Positions 7,122 to 14,689 of a stretch of 64,000 nt of DNA are shown in pieces. Each line of letters starts with the position of its first letter. Positions within the stretch are counted from its first letter, which is position 1. Under the pieces are notes generated by a model. The model searched no databases. It was not told the origin of the DNA and saw only the letters and a list, made by a program, of their open reading frames with translations. Position numbers and translations under genes: made by a program. Source of the stretch: Pseudomonadota bacterium (GTDB taxonomy: Bacteria > Pseudomonadota > Alphaproteobacteria > Rhizobiales > Rhizobiaceae); the NCBI GenBank assembly GCA_023390055.1, contig JAEWDP010000085.1:1-64000 (forward strand). The letters run 5' to 3'.

Positions 7122-8753
7122 ATGCTGACATCGGGGCAGAGGCAAAGATCCATCGCATTGGGTGCGGTAGCATGCGGATCAATATTCCTGTTTGTCTGCT
7201 TGGCAATGATTGCCCTGCTTGGCTTTGGCCCAGGTTTTTCAGGGGCCAGCACATACTCTCCATATACCTGGAGAGTACTACAGTTCACGCTGAAGCAGGC
7301 AAGCCTCTCCACACTTCTCTCCGTCGGGCTTGCAGTCCCGGTGGCACTCGCGATTGCACGTCGTCCAAAGCTCCCCGGCCGGCGGTGGATCCTGCGGCTG
7401 ATGGCGCTTCCCATGGGATTACCAGCACTTGTCGTCGCACTCAGCCTGATTGCAATCTGGGGCAGACAAGGATGGTTAAACAGCTTGCTGCTGACGTTAG
7501 GACTGGACGAACCTATCAGCATATACGGGCTTGGTGGCATTCTTCTTGCGCATGCCTTCTTCAATATGCCACTTGCTTGCAGGTTGATGGTGGTCACTCT
7601 TGATCGGTTGCCAGCGGAGTACTGGCTATTGGCGGCCGGACTGGGAATGAAGCCATTGTCGGTGTTCCGCTTTCTCGAATGGCCTGCCCTGGTACGAATA
7701 TTTCCCGGGATCGCCGGTCTGGTATTCATGCTCTGCATCACCAGTTTTACACTTGTACTGGTCCTTGGTGGTGGTCCTGCTGCAACCACGCTGGAAGTTG
7801 CGATCTATCAGTCACTCCGCTTCGATTTCAATCCGGCGCAAGCTATTGCACTGGCAGTCTTGCAGATAGTATTGACCACAATGGTTCTGGCATTGCTCAG
7901 CCTGATCCCGGCTGTTGGCGAAACAACGCCCTCCAGTGGCCTTCAGGTTCGCCGCTTTGATGGTCGGGCCTGGCAGACCCGGTTATGGGATAGCGTGATC
8001 TTAACGATCGCAAGCTTGTTCCTCCTTCTGCCTCTGGTCGCTTTGTTGGCAGCCGGAATTCAAGCGGACCTTGCTGAACTCGTTACCAGCAGTGCATTTG
8101 TGAATGCAGCCGTGACCAGTGGCATCATCTCAATCTCCTCCGGCATCATAGCTGTCCTCCTATCAGTCATGATTATAGGTGCACGTATTGCCCTCAACGA
8201 TCGCCGCCATTCAAGCGCCGCGACGCGCGGTTTTTCAATCATTCTTGCTGCTTCGTCTTCACTCGTGCTTCTCGTTCCTCCCATCGTCCTTGGAACAGGA
8301 TGGTTCTTGCTCATAAGACCTTGGGGTGATGTGTCGACGTTCGCCCCTTATCTAGTAGTGGCAATAAACGCTTTGATGTCCATGCCTTTCGTCGTACGTG
8401 TATTGGAGCCTACAATCCGCGAGCATCATCATCAGGTCGGTCGCCTCAACGCGAGCCTGGGAATCAGAGGTATCGGCAAATTACGGTGGATCGACCTACC
8501 CATAATGCTGAGGCCACTCCTATTGGCTTTGTCGTTCGCAATGGCGTTGTCGCTCGGCGATCTCGGCGCCGTTGCCTTGTTTGGCTCGAACGAATTGGTG
8601 ACACTTCCCTGGCTTTTATACAGCCGACTATCGAGTTACAGAACGGCTGATGCAGATGGCCTTGCACTGATCCTTGGTATTATTTGTCTCGTTCTCACTA
8701 TTCTTGGAACCGCCCGTCCTGCGTTCGAGAGGAACGAACATGTCCGTCACTAA
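7122..8753 (+). CDS. thiP: thiamine ABC transporter permease
   Basis: Inner-membrane protein of 543 residues with about twelve hydrophobic segments, arranged as two fused binding-protein-dependent permease domains. Each half carries the EAA-type loop that contacts the ATPase: AAGLGMKPLSVFRFLEWPAL in the first and ASLGIRGIGKLRWIDLPIM in the second. This fused-permease form is standard for ThiP. It lies between thiB and thiQ, and its 3' end overlaps the thiQ start by 14 bases, suggesting translational coupling. Confidence 0.95.
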   Translation: MLTSGQRQRSIALGAVACGSIFLFVCLAMIALLGFGPGFSGASTYSPYTWRVLQFTLKQASLSTLLSVGLAVPVALAIARRPKLPGRRWILRLMALPMGLPALVVALSLIAIWGRQGWLNSLLLTLGLDEPISIYGLGGILLAHAFFNMPLACRLMVVTLDRLPAEYWLLAAGLGMKPLSVFRFLEWPALVRIFPGIAGLVFMLCITSFTLVLVLGGGPAATTLEVAIYQSLRFDFNPAQAIALAVLQIVLTTMVLALLSLIPAVGETTPSSGLQVRRFDGRAWQTRLWDSVILTIASLFLLLPLVALLAAGIQADLAELVTSSAFVNAAVTSGIISISSGIIAVLLSVMIIGARIALNDRRHSSAATRGFSIILAASSSLVLLVPPIVLGTGWFLLIRPWGDVSTFAPYLVVAINALMSMPFVVRVLEPTIREHHHQVGRLNASLGIRGIGKLRWIDLPIMLRPLLLALSFAMALSLGDLGAVALFGSNELVTLPWLLYSRLSSYRTADADGLALILGIICLVLTILGTARPAFERNEHVRH

Positions 8754-9462
8754 TCCCGCACCGGAAATCCGATTAAATGACGTGCAGCTGAAGCTTGGTG
8801 ACACGAAGTTTCATTTCAATTGCCGATTACCCGCCGGATCGATAACCGCGATTGCAGGATCCTCGGGATCGGGAAAGTCGACATTGCTAAATCTGATTGC
8901 CGGATTTGAAAAACCTGATCAAGGTGAAATTCTGTTCAATGAACAAGAGGTGAACAATTTACACCCGTCCGAACGGCCTATCTCGCTGATATTCCAGGAC
9001 AACAATCTCTTTGGGCATCTCAATATCTATACCAATATAGGTCTTGGTATCAGCCCATCGCTAGCTCTGACATCGCAGGATCGGCGCGCCATCAACAGAG
9101 CACTCGAGCGTGTGGGTCTTGGCGGAATGGAGCAACGGATGCCGGCAACACTGTCCGGAGGTGAACGCCAACGCGTGTCGTTTGCGCGAGCACTTGTGCG
9201 CCAAAAACCAATCCTCCTGCTGGATGAGCCATTTGCTGCCCTTGATCCCGGTTTGCGGTCCGGCATGGTCACGCTGCTCTTGCAGCTACACGAGGAGATG
9301 AGCAGCACAATCGCAATTGTTACCCATGATCCACAGGAGCTGCTACGCCTTGCCTCCAACGTGATTTTCATCCACGAAGGCAAGGTTCTCCTTCAGGAAC
9401 CCGTCGGCCAGTTTGTAAGCCGCCAAGACATGCCATCTGTTAGCAAATTCCTGGTCGACTAG
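8740..9462 (+). CDS. thiQ: thiamine ABC transporter ATP-binding protein
   Basis: Cytoplasmic ATPase of 240 residues that powers ThiBP. Walker A is GSSGSGKS (40-47), the signature is LSGGERQRVS, Walker B is ILLLDEPFAALDP and the switch histidine lies in IVTHDPQE. I start it at ATG 8740, inside the end of thiP, with GAGAGGA about seven bases upstream; the longer frame back to 8674 merely shares thiP sequence. About 190 bp of non-coding DNA follow before the next gene. Confidence 0.95.
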   Translation: MSVTNPAPEIRLNDVQLKLGDTKFHFNCRLPAGSITAIAGSSGSGKSTLLNLIAGFEKPDQGEILFNEQEVNNLHPSERPISLIFQDNNLFGHLNIYTNIGLGISPSLALTSQDRRAINRALERVGLGGMEQRMPATLSGGERQRVSFARALVRQKPILLLDEPFAALDPGLRSGMVTLLLQLHEEMSSTIAIVTHDPQELLRLASNVIFIHEGKVLLQEPVGQFVSRQDMPSVSKFLVD

Positions 9463-9656
9463 GTTGCCCAACGCCACAATTTGGTCGTGGCATGGTGGCA
9501 TCGCAGCAACAGCACCTTTCACTTGCATCAGAGTACCCTTATTAAATGGGGAATCTATGTGATAACAGCACGAAATTCGCTAAGTCGATAGTGACAATGC
9601 ATCGACCTTTCACGAGATGAGGAATCTCCGAAAAAGGGGACGGACAACGAGACCAG

Positions 9657-11201
9657 ATGATGATAGAGCCGAAACCGATGATGATACGGCCACAAGCGCT
9701 GAAAATGGCAACCGACCGTATCCTTCGTTCGGCACGCTCTGCGGGTCTTAGCATCGCCATTCTGGCCGGTATTGGCCTTGCGGTTTCGAGTTGCCAATCG
9801 ATTCTGGACAAAGCCTATCAGCCGAATGTTGCCCCTTCCAGTTCACCACAGATTGTAGATGAGGTTCAAAAGAACGACCCCAGGGCAAAGATGGGTGCGC
9901 GCGAACATCCTCGCATTGTCGCCAGCTATGGAGGCGAGTACCATGACGAGAAGACGGAAAAACTGGTAGCTCGCATCACCGGCGCCTTGACCGCAGTGTC
10001 CGAAAATCCCATCCAGTCCTACCGCATCACGATCCTCAATTCGCCAGCAATCAATGCATTTGCGCTCCCGGGTGGTTATCTTTATGTCACACGAGGCCTG
10101 CTGGCGCTCGCCAATGACGCTTCGGAGGTCGCCGCTGTACTCTCACACGAGATGGCACATGTGACTGCAAATCACGGAATTGAACGCCAGCGCAGAGAAG
10201 AAGCAGAAGTCATCGCAAGTCGCGTGGTTGCCGAGGTCCTTTCTAGCGATCTGGCAGGCAAACAGGCTCTGGCTAGAGGAAAGCTCCGCCTCGCCGCATT
10301 TTCGCGGCAGCAAGAATTGCAGGCGGACGTCATCGGTGTGAGGATGCTTGGCGAGGCAGGATACGATCCGTATGCGGCACCAAGATTCCTTGATTCAATG
10401 GCAGCTTATGCCCGTTTTTCCTCGGTCGATCCCGACACAGACCAGAGCCTTGACTTTCTGTCCAGCCATCCAAATGCGCCGCAGCGCGTCGATCTAGCTC
10501 GCCGCCATGCCCGTGCTCAGGGTATGGAAGGTTCGGTAGGCGACCGGGGGAGAGATTACTATCTCGCAGGAATAAACGGGTTGTTATACGGTGACAGTCC
10601 CGAGGAAGGGTTTGTCCGTGGCCAAACATTTCTCCATGGCGAACTGGGAATCCGCTTTGAAGTCCCTCCGGGTTTCAGAATCGACAACAAAGTTGATGCG
10701 GTGCTGGCTACGGGTCCCGGAGAAACGGCCATCCGCTTCGACGGGGTTGACGCAGGTGATACTGACAGTCTCACGAATTATCTTACGAGTGGATGGGTTG
10801 CCGGCCTTAAGCCGGAAACGGTTCGCTCAGTATCGGTTAATGGTTTGCCTGCAGCCACAGCTCGTGCTTCTGCAGAACGTTGGGACTTCGATGTAACTGT
10901 AATCCGTCTTAACAAACAAATATTCCGTTTCCTGACGGCTGTGCCGAAGGGAAGTCCTATTCTGGATCAGGTTGCCGCCGTCTTGACGTCAAGCTTCCGA
11001 AAGATGACACCGAAAGAGGTCGCCGCTCTCAAGCCCTTGCGTATACGGGTGGTGACAGTTGGCCCGCGAGATACACTTGCCAGCTTGGCCGGGCGGATGA
11101 TGGGCACTAACCGTAAGCTGGATTTATTCAAGCTCATTAATGCCCTTCCCGCTGGTGTCACCTTGTCACCCGGACAAAAGGTGAAGATCATTTCTGAATA
11201 G
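9657..11201 (+). CDS. M48-family zinc metalloprotease lipoprotein
   Basis: 514 residues. The N-terminus holds a hydrophobic segment ending in a lipobox (AVSSC, Cys46 if counted from the first ATG), so it is probably anchored in the outer or inner membrane, facing the periplasm. The zinc site is HEMAH (164-168), with the third ligand in QQELQAD about 55 residues later, as in BepA/LoiP-type M48 proteases. After the protease domain comes a long unassigned region, and the last 60 residues (RVVTVGPRDTLASLAGRMMG onward, ending LSPGQKVKII) look LysM-like. Several in-frame ATGs sit near the start (9657, 9660, 9678, 9681, 9705), so the exact start is uncertain. Likely role: envelope protein quality control. 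Convergent with rpoH. Confidence 0.9.
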   Translation: MMIEPKPMMIRPQALKMATDRILRSARSAGLSIAILAGIGLAVSSCQSILDKAYQPNVAPSSSPQIVDEVQKNDPRAKMGAREHPRIVASYGGEYHDEKTEKLVARITGALTAVSENPIQSYRITILNSPAINAFALPGGYLYVTRGLLALANDASEVAAVLSHEMAHVTANHGIERQRREEAEVIASRVVAEVLSSDLAGKQALARGKLRLAAFSRQQELQADVIGVRMLGEAGYDPYAAPRFLDSMAAYARFSSVDPDTDQSLDFLSSHPNAPQRVDLARRHARAQGMEGSVGDRGRDYYLAGINGLLYGDSPEEGFVRGQTFLHGELGIRFEVPPGFRIDNKVDAVLATGPGETAIRFDGVDAGDTDSLTNYLTSGWVAGLKPETVRSVSVNGLPAATARASAERWDFDVTVIRLNKQIFRFLTAVPKGSPILDQVAAVLTSSFRKMTPKEVAALKPLRIRVVTVGPRDTLASLAGRMMGTNRKLDLFKLINALPAGVTLSPGQKVKIISE

Positions 11202-11214
11202 ACATTCAGGCGTG

Positions 11215-12078
11215 TTAGCACACTGCCGCCAATTGTGGATTTGACGAAACCAGCGCAGATTTCAGTTTCTCGATAGCACGGCTCTCAATTTGTCGGACCC
11301 GTTCCTTGGAAATTCCGAGCTCAGCACCGAGTGCTTCCAGTGTCGCTCCCTCATCCGTGAGGCGTCGAGCGCGTATGATCTTCTTTTCACGTTCATTTAG
11401 CTTGGTTAGAGCTCCTTGTAGCCAACGCATACGGCGTTCACCATCAATCAAGCCGGACACCTGTTCATCCGGGAGCGGCTCATTACTTGCCAGCAGGTCC
11501 ATCCGCTCCCCACTATCAGCATCACCAGCGATCGATGGTGCTTGTAGTGATGCATCATTTCCAGAAAGCCGGGCATCCATGGTCTGAACATCTGTAACAC
11601 TCACTCCCAGTGCAACGGCAATTTCTTCATGGATAGCGCGAGAGGTCAGGTTGCTATCCCCGCGTGCAAGCTTTGCGCGGAGACGTCTCAAATTAAAGAA
11701 GAGGGCCTTTTGGGCAGAACTCGTGCCGCCTCGAACAATCGACCAGTTCCGAAGTATATAATCCTGCATAGACGCGCGGATCCACCAACTTGCATAGGTG
11801 GAAAATCGCACATCGCGTGCCGGTTCAAACCGTGCTGCAGCTTCCAGAAGACCGACATATCCTTCCTGCACCAGGTCACTCATAGGCAAGCCAAAACCGC
11901 GGAATTTGGAAGCCATCGCAATAACAAGACGCATGTGCGCAAGTGCAATCTGATTACGTGCATCTTGATCGTGGTCATCCTTCCATCGGACTGCAAGTAT
12001 CCGCTCTTCATCTCTCGCAAGATACGGCGCCGACATTGCGATCTTAATCATATTACGGTCCGCAGACATGGGCTTCAT
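11215..12078 (-). CDS. rpoH: RNA polymerase sigma-32 factor, RpoH2-type
   Basis: Alternative sigma factor of 287 residues for heat- and stress-response promoters. Region 2 is intact (SDLVQEGYVGLLEAA, FSTYASWWIRASMQDYILRN), the RpoH box QKALFFNLRR lies at about 123-132, and region 4.2 reads LGISKERVRQIESRAIEKL. I start it at ATG 12078 (MKPMSADRN), which has ACGGAGAA just upstream; the frame runs 63 bases further without support. An EcfG-type promoter lies 214 bases upstream, as known for rpoH2 in Sinorhizobium, and this is why I favour RpoH2 over RpoH1. The C-termini of rpoH and the M48 gene converge with 13 bp between them. Confidence 0.93.
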   Translation of the reverse strand: MKPMSADRNMIKIAMSAPYLARDEERILAVRWKDDHDQDARNQIALAHMRLVIAMASKFRGFGLPMSDLVQEGYVGLLEAAARFEPARDVRFSTYASWWIRASMQDYILRNWSIVRGGTSSAQKALFFNLRRLRAKLARGDSNLTSRAIHEEIAVALGVSVTDVQTMDARLSGNDASLQAPSIAGDADSGERMDLLASNEPLPDEQVSGLIDGERRMRWLQGALTKLNEREKKIIRARRLTDEGATLEALGAELGISKERVRQIESRAIEKLKSALVSSNPQLAAVC

Positions 12079-12291
12079 CGTGTTCTCCGTGAAATTCGCT
12101 AACCTTGAGAAACGCGCGACCCAAGTATTCGGTTTCTGCAAATACAGACCGGACAGCTTTACAATCGCGTACTTAATCCCCTTCTATCGTTCTGGAGGGC
12201 TTGCCCTACGAACAAACCTCTCTAGTTCTCCAGGAAATCAGCTTCATCGGATGCCCAACAGGCGGGCAAGAGTTCGCCGTTCCGGCGGTTT

Positions 12292-12316
12292 AACGTCGTG
12301 AACAGCAAAAAGTTCC
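12292..12316 (-). promoter_or_regulatory. EcfG-type (general stress) promoter of rpoH
   Basis: On the minus strand, GGAAC (12312-12316) and CGTT (12292-12295) are separated by exactly 16 bases. This is the consensus GGAAC-N16/17-CGTT for the alphaproteobacterial general-stress sigma factor EcfG/RpoE2. It points at rpoH, with a predicted leader of about 200 bases. Confidence 0.75.
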
Positions 12317-12702
12317 ATTCTAAATTTCCTTGGTCCAACGCATGGATGAATGTTCTAAAATCGAACTCACCCATTGGTCACAGCCTGTGGAACTTGCCAT
12401 AATCTTGGATGAACCAGAGGCCCGCTGAGCTGAGGCCATCAGCCGTCCGACTTTAAGACCTTGCGCGCAGGGACTTCTGGAAAGGAGCACGGTCTATGCG
12501 ACGATGGCCTTACAATCGCTGATTCAGCAACAGCGGGAGCTCAGTGAGGTAAGGTGAACATAAATTCGCCACGGGTCGGGTGGGCAGCATAAATCGGACC
12601 AATCCCGGATTGCTACGATAAGCTGGATCCGCAGCCCACCGGATTCACTTATAGTTCAGATCTGATTATAGCCTTCCGGCATGCCTGTGATCGCCATTAA
12701 TA
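12317..12702. other. intergenic stretch with no gene seen
   Basis: Lies between the EcfG promoter of rpoH and the terminator downstream of carD. Only short, unrelated open frames occur and none has family-like sequence. A GGTGGGC-like string and its complement GCCCACC recur around 12577-12640, but I cannot assign a function. Confidence 0.6.
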
Positions 12703-12738
12703 GCAAAAGGGCCACATCGTCGCCGACGTAGCCCTTTC
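12703..12738 (-). terminator. terminator downstream of carD
   Basis: On the minus strand, GAAAGGGCT pairs with GGCCCTTTT around a small inner stem CGTCG/CGACG. It is followed by TTTTGC, about 70 bases past the carD stop. Confidence 0.65.
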
Positions 12739-12808
12739 AATTGATCTACACCATAGCCTTACATAAAACTGACGAAAGGCTGCTGCACTTGAGGCGGAAG
12801 AGCGTTTC

Positions 12809-13378
12809 TCAGGCAGCTTCTTCCTGAGACTCTTCTTCCTCAGCAACCTTGCCACGCTTAGGACCTTTGGCGAGATTGACTTCTACAAGTCGCACCGCTT
12901 CGGTCTCGGACATCTTGTTCACGGCGGCAATTTCCCGTGCCATGCGCTCCAACGCCGCTTCATAAAGTTGACGTTCGGAGTAAGATTGCTCGGGTTGATT
13001 TTCAGCCCGGTACAGATCACGCACAACTTCAGCAATCGAAATCAGATCGCCAGAATTAATCTTGGCATCATATTCCTGAGCACGCCGCGACCACATCGTA
13101 CGCTTCACGCGGGCTTTGCCTTGGACGACCTTCAGGGCACGTTCGACAAAGTCTGTTTCTGACAGTTTGCGCATTCCGATACTAACTGCCTTGGCGACAG
13201 GAACTTTCAGCCGCATCTTGTCTTTTTCAAAATCAATTACAAAAAGCTCGAGCTTCATGCCCGCAACTTCTTGCTCTTCGATGGCAGTGATTACGCCTAC
13301 GCCATGAGCCGGATATACAATCGCTTCGCCGGTCTTGAAGCCCTGGCGCGCCGAAGATTTTTTCTGCTGGGTCGTCAT
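12809..13378 (-). CDS. CarD-family transcriptional regulator
   Basis: 189 residues. The N-terminal Tudor-like RNA-polymerase-interaction domain (GFKTGEAIVYPAHGVGVI, about 13-30, through the FEKDKMRLKVPV region) binds the beta subunit. The helical C-terminal domain (YSERQLYEAALERMAREIAAVN) contacts the upstream edge of the transcription bubble. CarD proteins stabilise open complexes, notably at rRNA promoters. The tail is acidic (EEEESQEEAA). I start it at MTTQQKK (13378), with AGGGAG about 11 bases upstream; the longer frame to 13591 is GC-rich leader and has no family match. A strong hairpin sits in the leader. fdxA lies 376 bp upstream on the same strand. Confidence 0.93.
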   Translation of the reverse strand: MTTQQKKSSARQGFKTGEAIVYPAHGVGVITAIEEQEVAGMKLELFVIDFEKDKMRLKVPVAKAVSIGMRKLSETDFVERALKVVQGKARVKRTMWSRRAQEYDAKINSGDLISIAEVVRDLYRAENQPEQSYSERQLYEAALERMAREIAAVNKMSETEAVRLVEVNLAKGPKRGKVAEEEESQEEAA

Positions 13379-13401
13379 TCGTTTCACAAACTCCCTGGTA
13401 C

Positions 13402-13430
13402 GCACCCGGTCAACGACCGGGGCCGGGTGC
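13402..13430 (-). promoter_or_regulatory. hairpin in the carD leader
   Basis: GCACCCGG and CCGGGTGC form a perfect 8-bp GC-rich stem; an alternative inner pairing CCGGTC/GACCGG competes with it. It lies only about 5 bases upstream of the carD Shine-Dalgarno sequence AGGGAG. It may stabilise the message, limit ribosome access or be a remnant attenuator. The role is inferred. Confidence 0.5.
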
Positions 13431-13754
13431 AGGCCCGGATGAGACGGGGGAACCGTCGGGTCACTCAATACTGGTCCAACCAACGTGCACAAGAATAACT
13501 CCATCGCGACTGGCGACGACACATAGATTATTGTGATGTCACGGAATCCGCGTTTGAATAATCTGTTACTTTCGTGATGTTTTATGGGCACAGGAGTGCC
13601 GCCTTGGGGAACAGTTCTTATTGTCTACCATAAAAAACTGCGGAAATCAATTATTTGCTTTTATACTTGGCTAGTCTGGACCAATGGTAGCTTGCACATT
13701 AGCCCTGCAGCGCCAATTTTGGGTTGCAGCATCTTTTCAAACGCCAACGGTAAC
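13431..13754. other. spacer between fdxA and carD, no gene seen
   Basis: AT-rich DNA of about 320 bases that probably carries the carD promoter and the end of the fdxA message. I see no clear terminator with a T-run and no promoter box that I would trust. Confidence 0.55.
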
Positions 13755-14093
13755 TCAATCACCTTGGCCGGGCTCCGAAGAAAAGTACTGCTCAAACTTC
13801 CCTGGTACGCCATCCATCTCCGTGGCTTCAGGCAGAGGATCCCGCTTCACGGTGATGTTGGGCCAGACCTGCGCATAGTCAGAATTGATCTTCAACCATT
13901 TGTCGAGCCCCGGCTCCGTATCGGGCTTGATCGCCTCCGCCGGACATTCTGGCTCGCATACTCCACAATCAATGCATTCATCCGGATGGATAACGAGGAA
14001 ATTTTCGCCTTCGTAAAAGCAATCCACCGGACATACTTCAACGCAATCTGTGTATTTGCAACGAATACAATTGTCGGTCACGACGTAGGTCAT
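13755..14093 (-). CDS. fdxA: 7Fe-8S ferredoxin
   Basis: 112-residue electron carrier. Cys9, 12, 17, 21, 25, 40, 43, 46 and 50 follow the FdxA pattern that holds one 3Fe-4S and one 4Fe-4S cluster (TDNCIRCKYTDCVEVCP, then HPDECIDCGVCEPECP). The C-terminal extension of about 50 residues, with WPNITVKRDPLPEA, is typical of proteobacterial FdxA. GGAG lies six bases before the start. It lies downstream of the helicase and S4-protein genes, an order common in Hyphomicrobiales, but 221 bp separate it from the S4 gene, so it may have its own promoter. Confidence 0.96.
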   Translation of the reverse strand: MTYVVTDNCIRCKYTDCVEVCPVDCFYEGENFLVIHPDECIDCGVCEPECPAEAIKPDTEPGLDKWLKINSDYAQVWPNITVKRDPLPEATEMDGVPGKFEQYFSSEPGQGD

Positions 14094-14314
14094 GCGGCAC
14101 TCCAGACATCAATAAGATCGGTCTTGCATCGAAAGATGCAAGGCCGCCGGCACGAATGTCGGGGTCAACTCGGCGAGCCCACGACACCCGCACATTTTGT
14201 CTGTGAGGTAGTATCTTTCCAGACGCTTAGCAAGATTAAACGTTTTAGAAAGGCGCCTCGAAGAAGTGCGTAATTCTCGCTCCAACCGGGAGAACGGGTA
14301 CCATTTCTCGCTGT

Positions 14315-14686
14315 TCACCCGCGCTTGCGGAAACCGCTGCGACCACGCGGCTGTCTTTGTACTCGCTCAAAGCTTGTCAGGCGGCGTTGTTCTCCCAAAG
14401 TTTCTGAAATATCGAGATAGAGCGCACGCGCTTCGTTGGATGGGCCCCGTCTTGAACCTGACGCACGGACAACGACAACAATGTCACGATCCTCGAGCGC
14501 GACGTGCACTCTATCGCCGGCCACAACCGAATAACTGGCGTGATCTATCACTTCATCATTCACAGCAACGGCTCCGGATGCGATGAATGCCTGAGCCAAC
14601 GATCGAGACTTTACCAGCCGGGTGTAGAAGAGCCATTTGTCAACACGCTGGTGCGAAGTGTCTTGTGGCTCCTCTTGATCCGCCAT
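14315..14686 (-). CDS. S4-domain RNA-binding protein, Hsp15-like
   Basis: 123 residues. The S4 RNA-binding fold starts at QRVDKWLFYTRLVKSRSLAQ (about 13-32) and continues through GAVAVNDEVID and VAGDRVHV. The C-terminal tail is basic (QRQPRGRSGFRKRG). Hsp15 family members rescue 50S subunits carrying nascent chains during heat shock. It starts 3 bp after the helicase stop codon, so the two are almost certainly co-transcribed and may both act on RNA. Confidence 0.92.
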   Translation of the reverse strand: MADQEEPQDTSHQRVDKWLFYTRLVKSRSLAQAFIASGAVAVNDEVIDHASYSVVAGDRVHVALEDRDIVVVVRASGSRRGPSNEARALYLDISETLGEQRRLTSFERVQRQPRGRSGFRKRG

Positions 14687-14689
14687 GAC

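Noticed and set aside
7067..7789. A 240-codon minus-strand frame inside thiP.
   Set aside because: Arg/Ser/Pro-rich translation typical of the reverse of a hydrophobic gene; no independent support.
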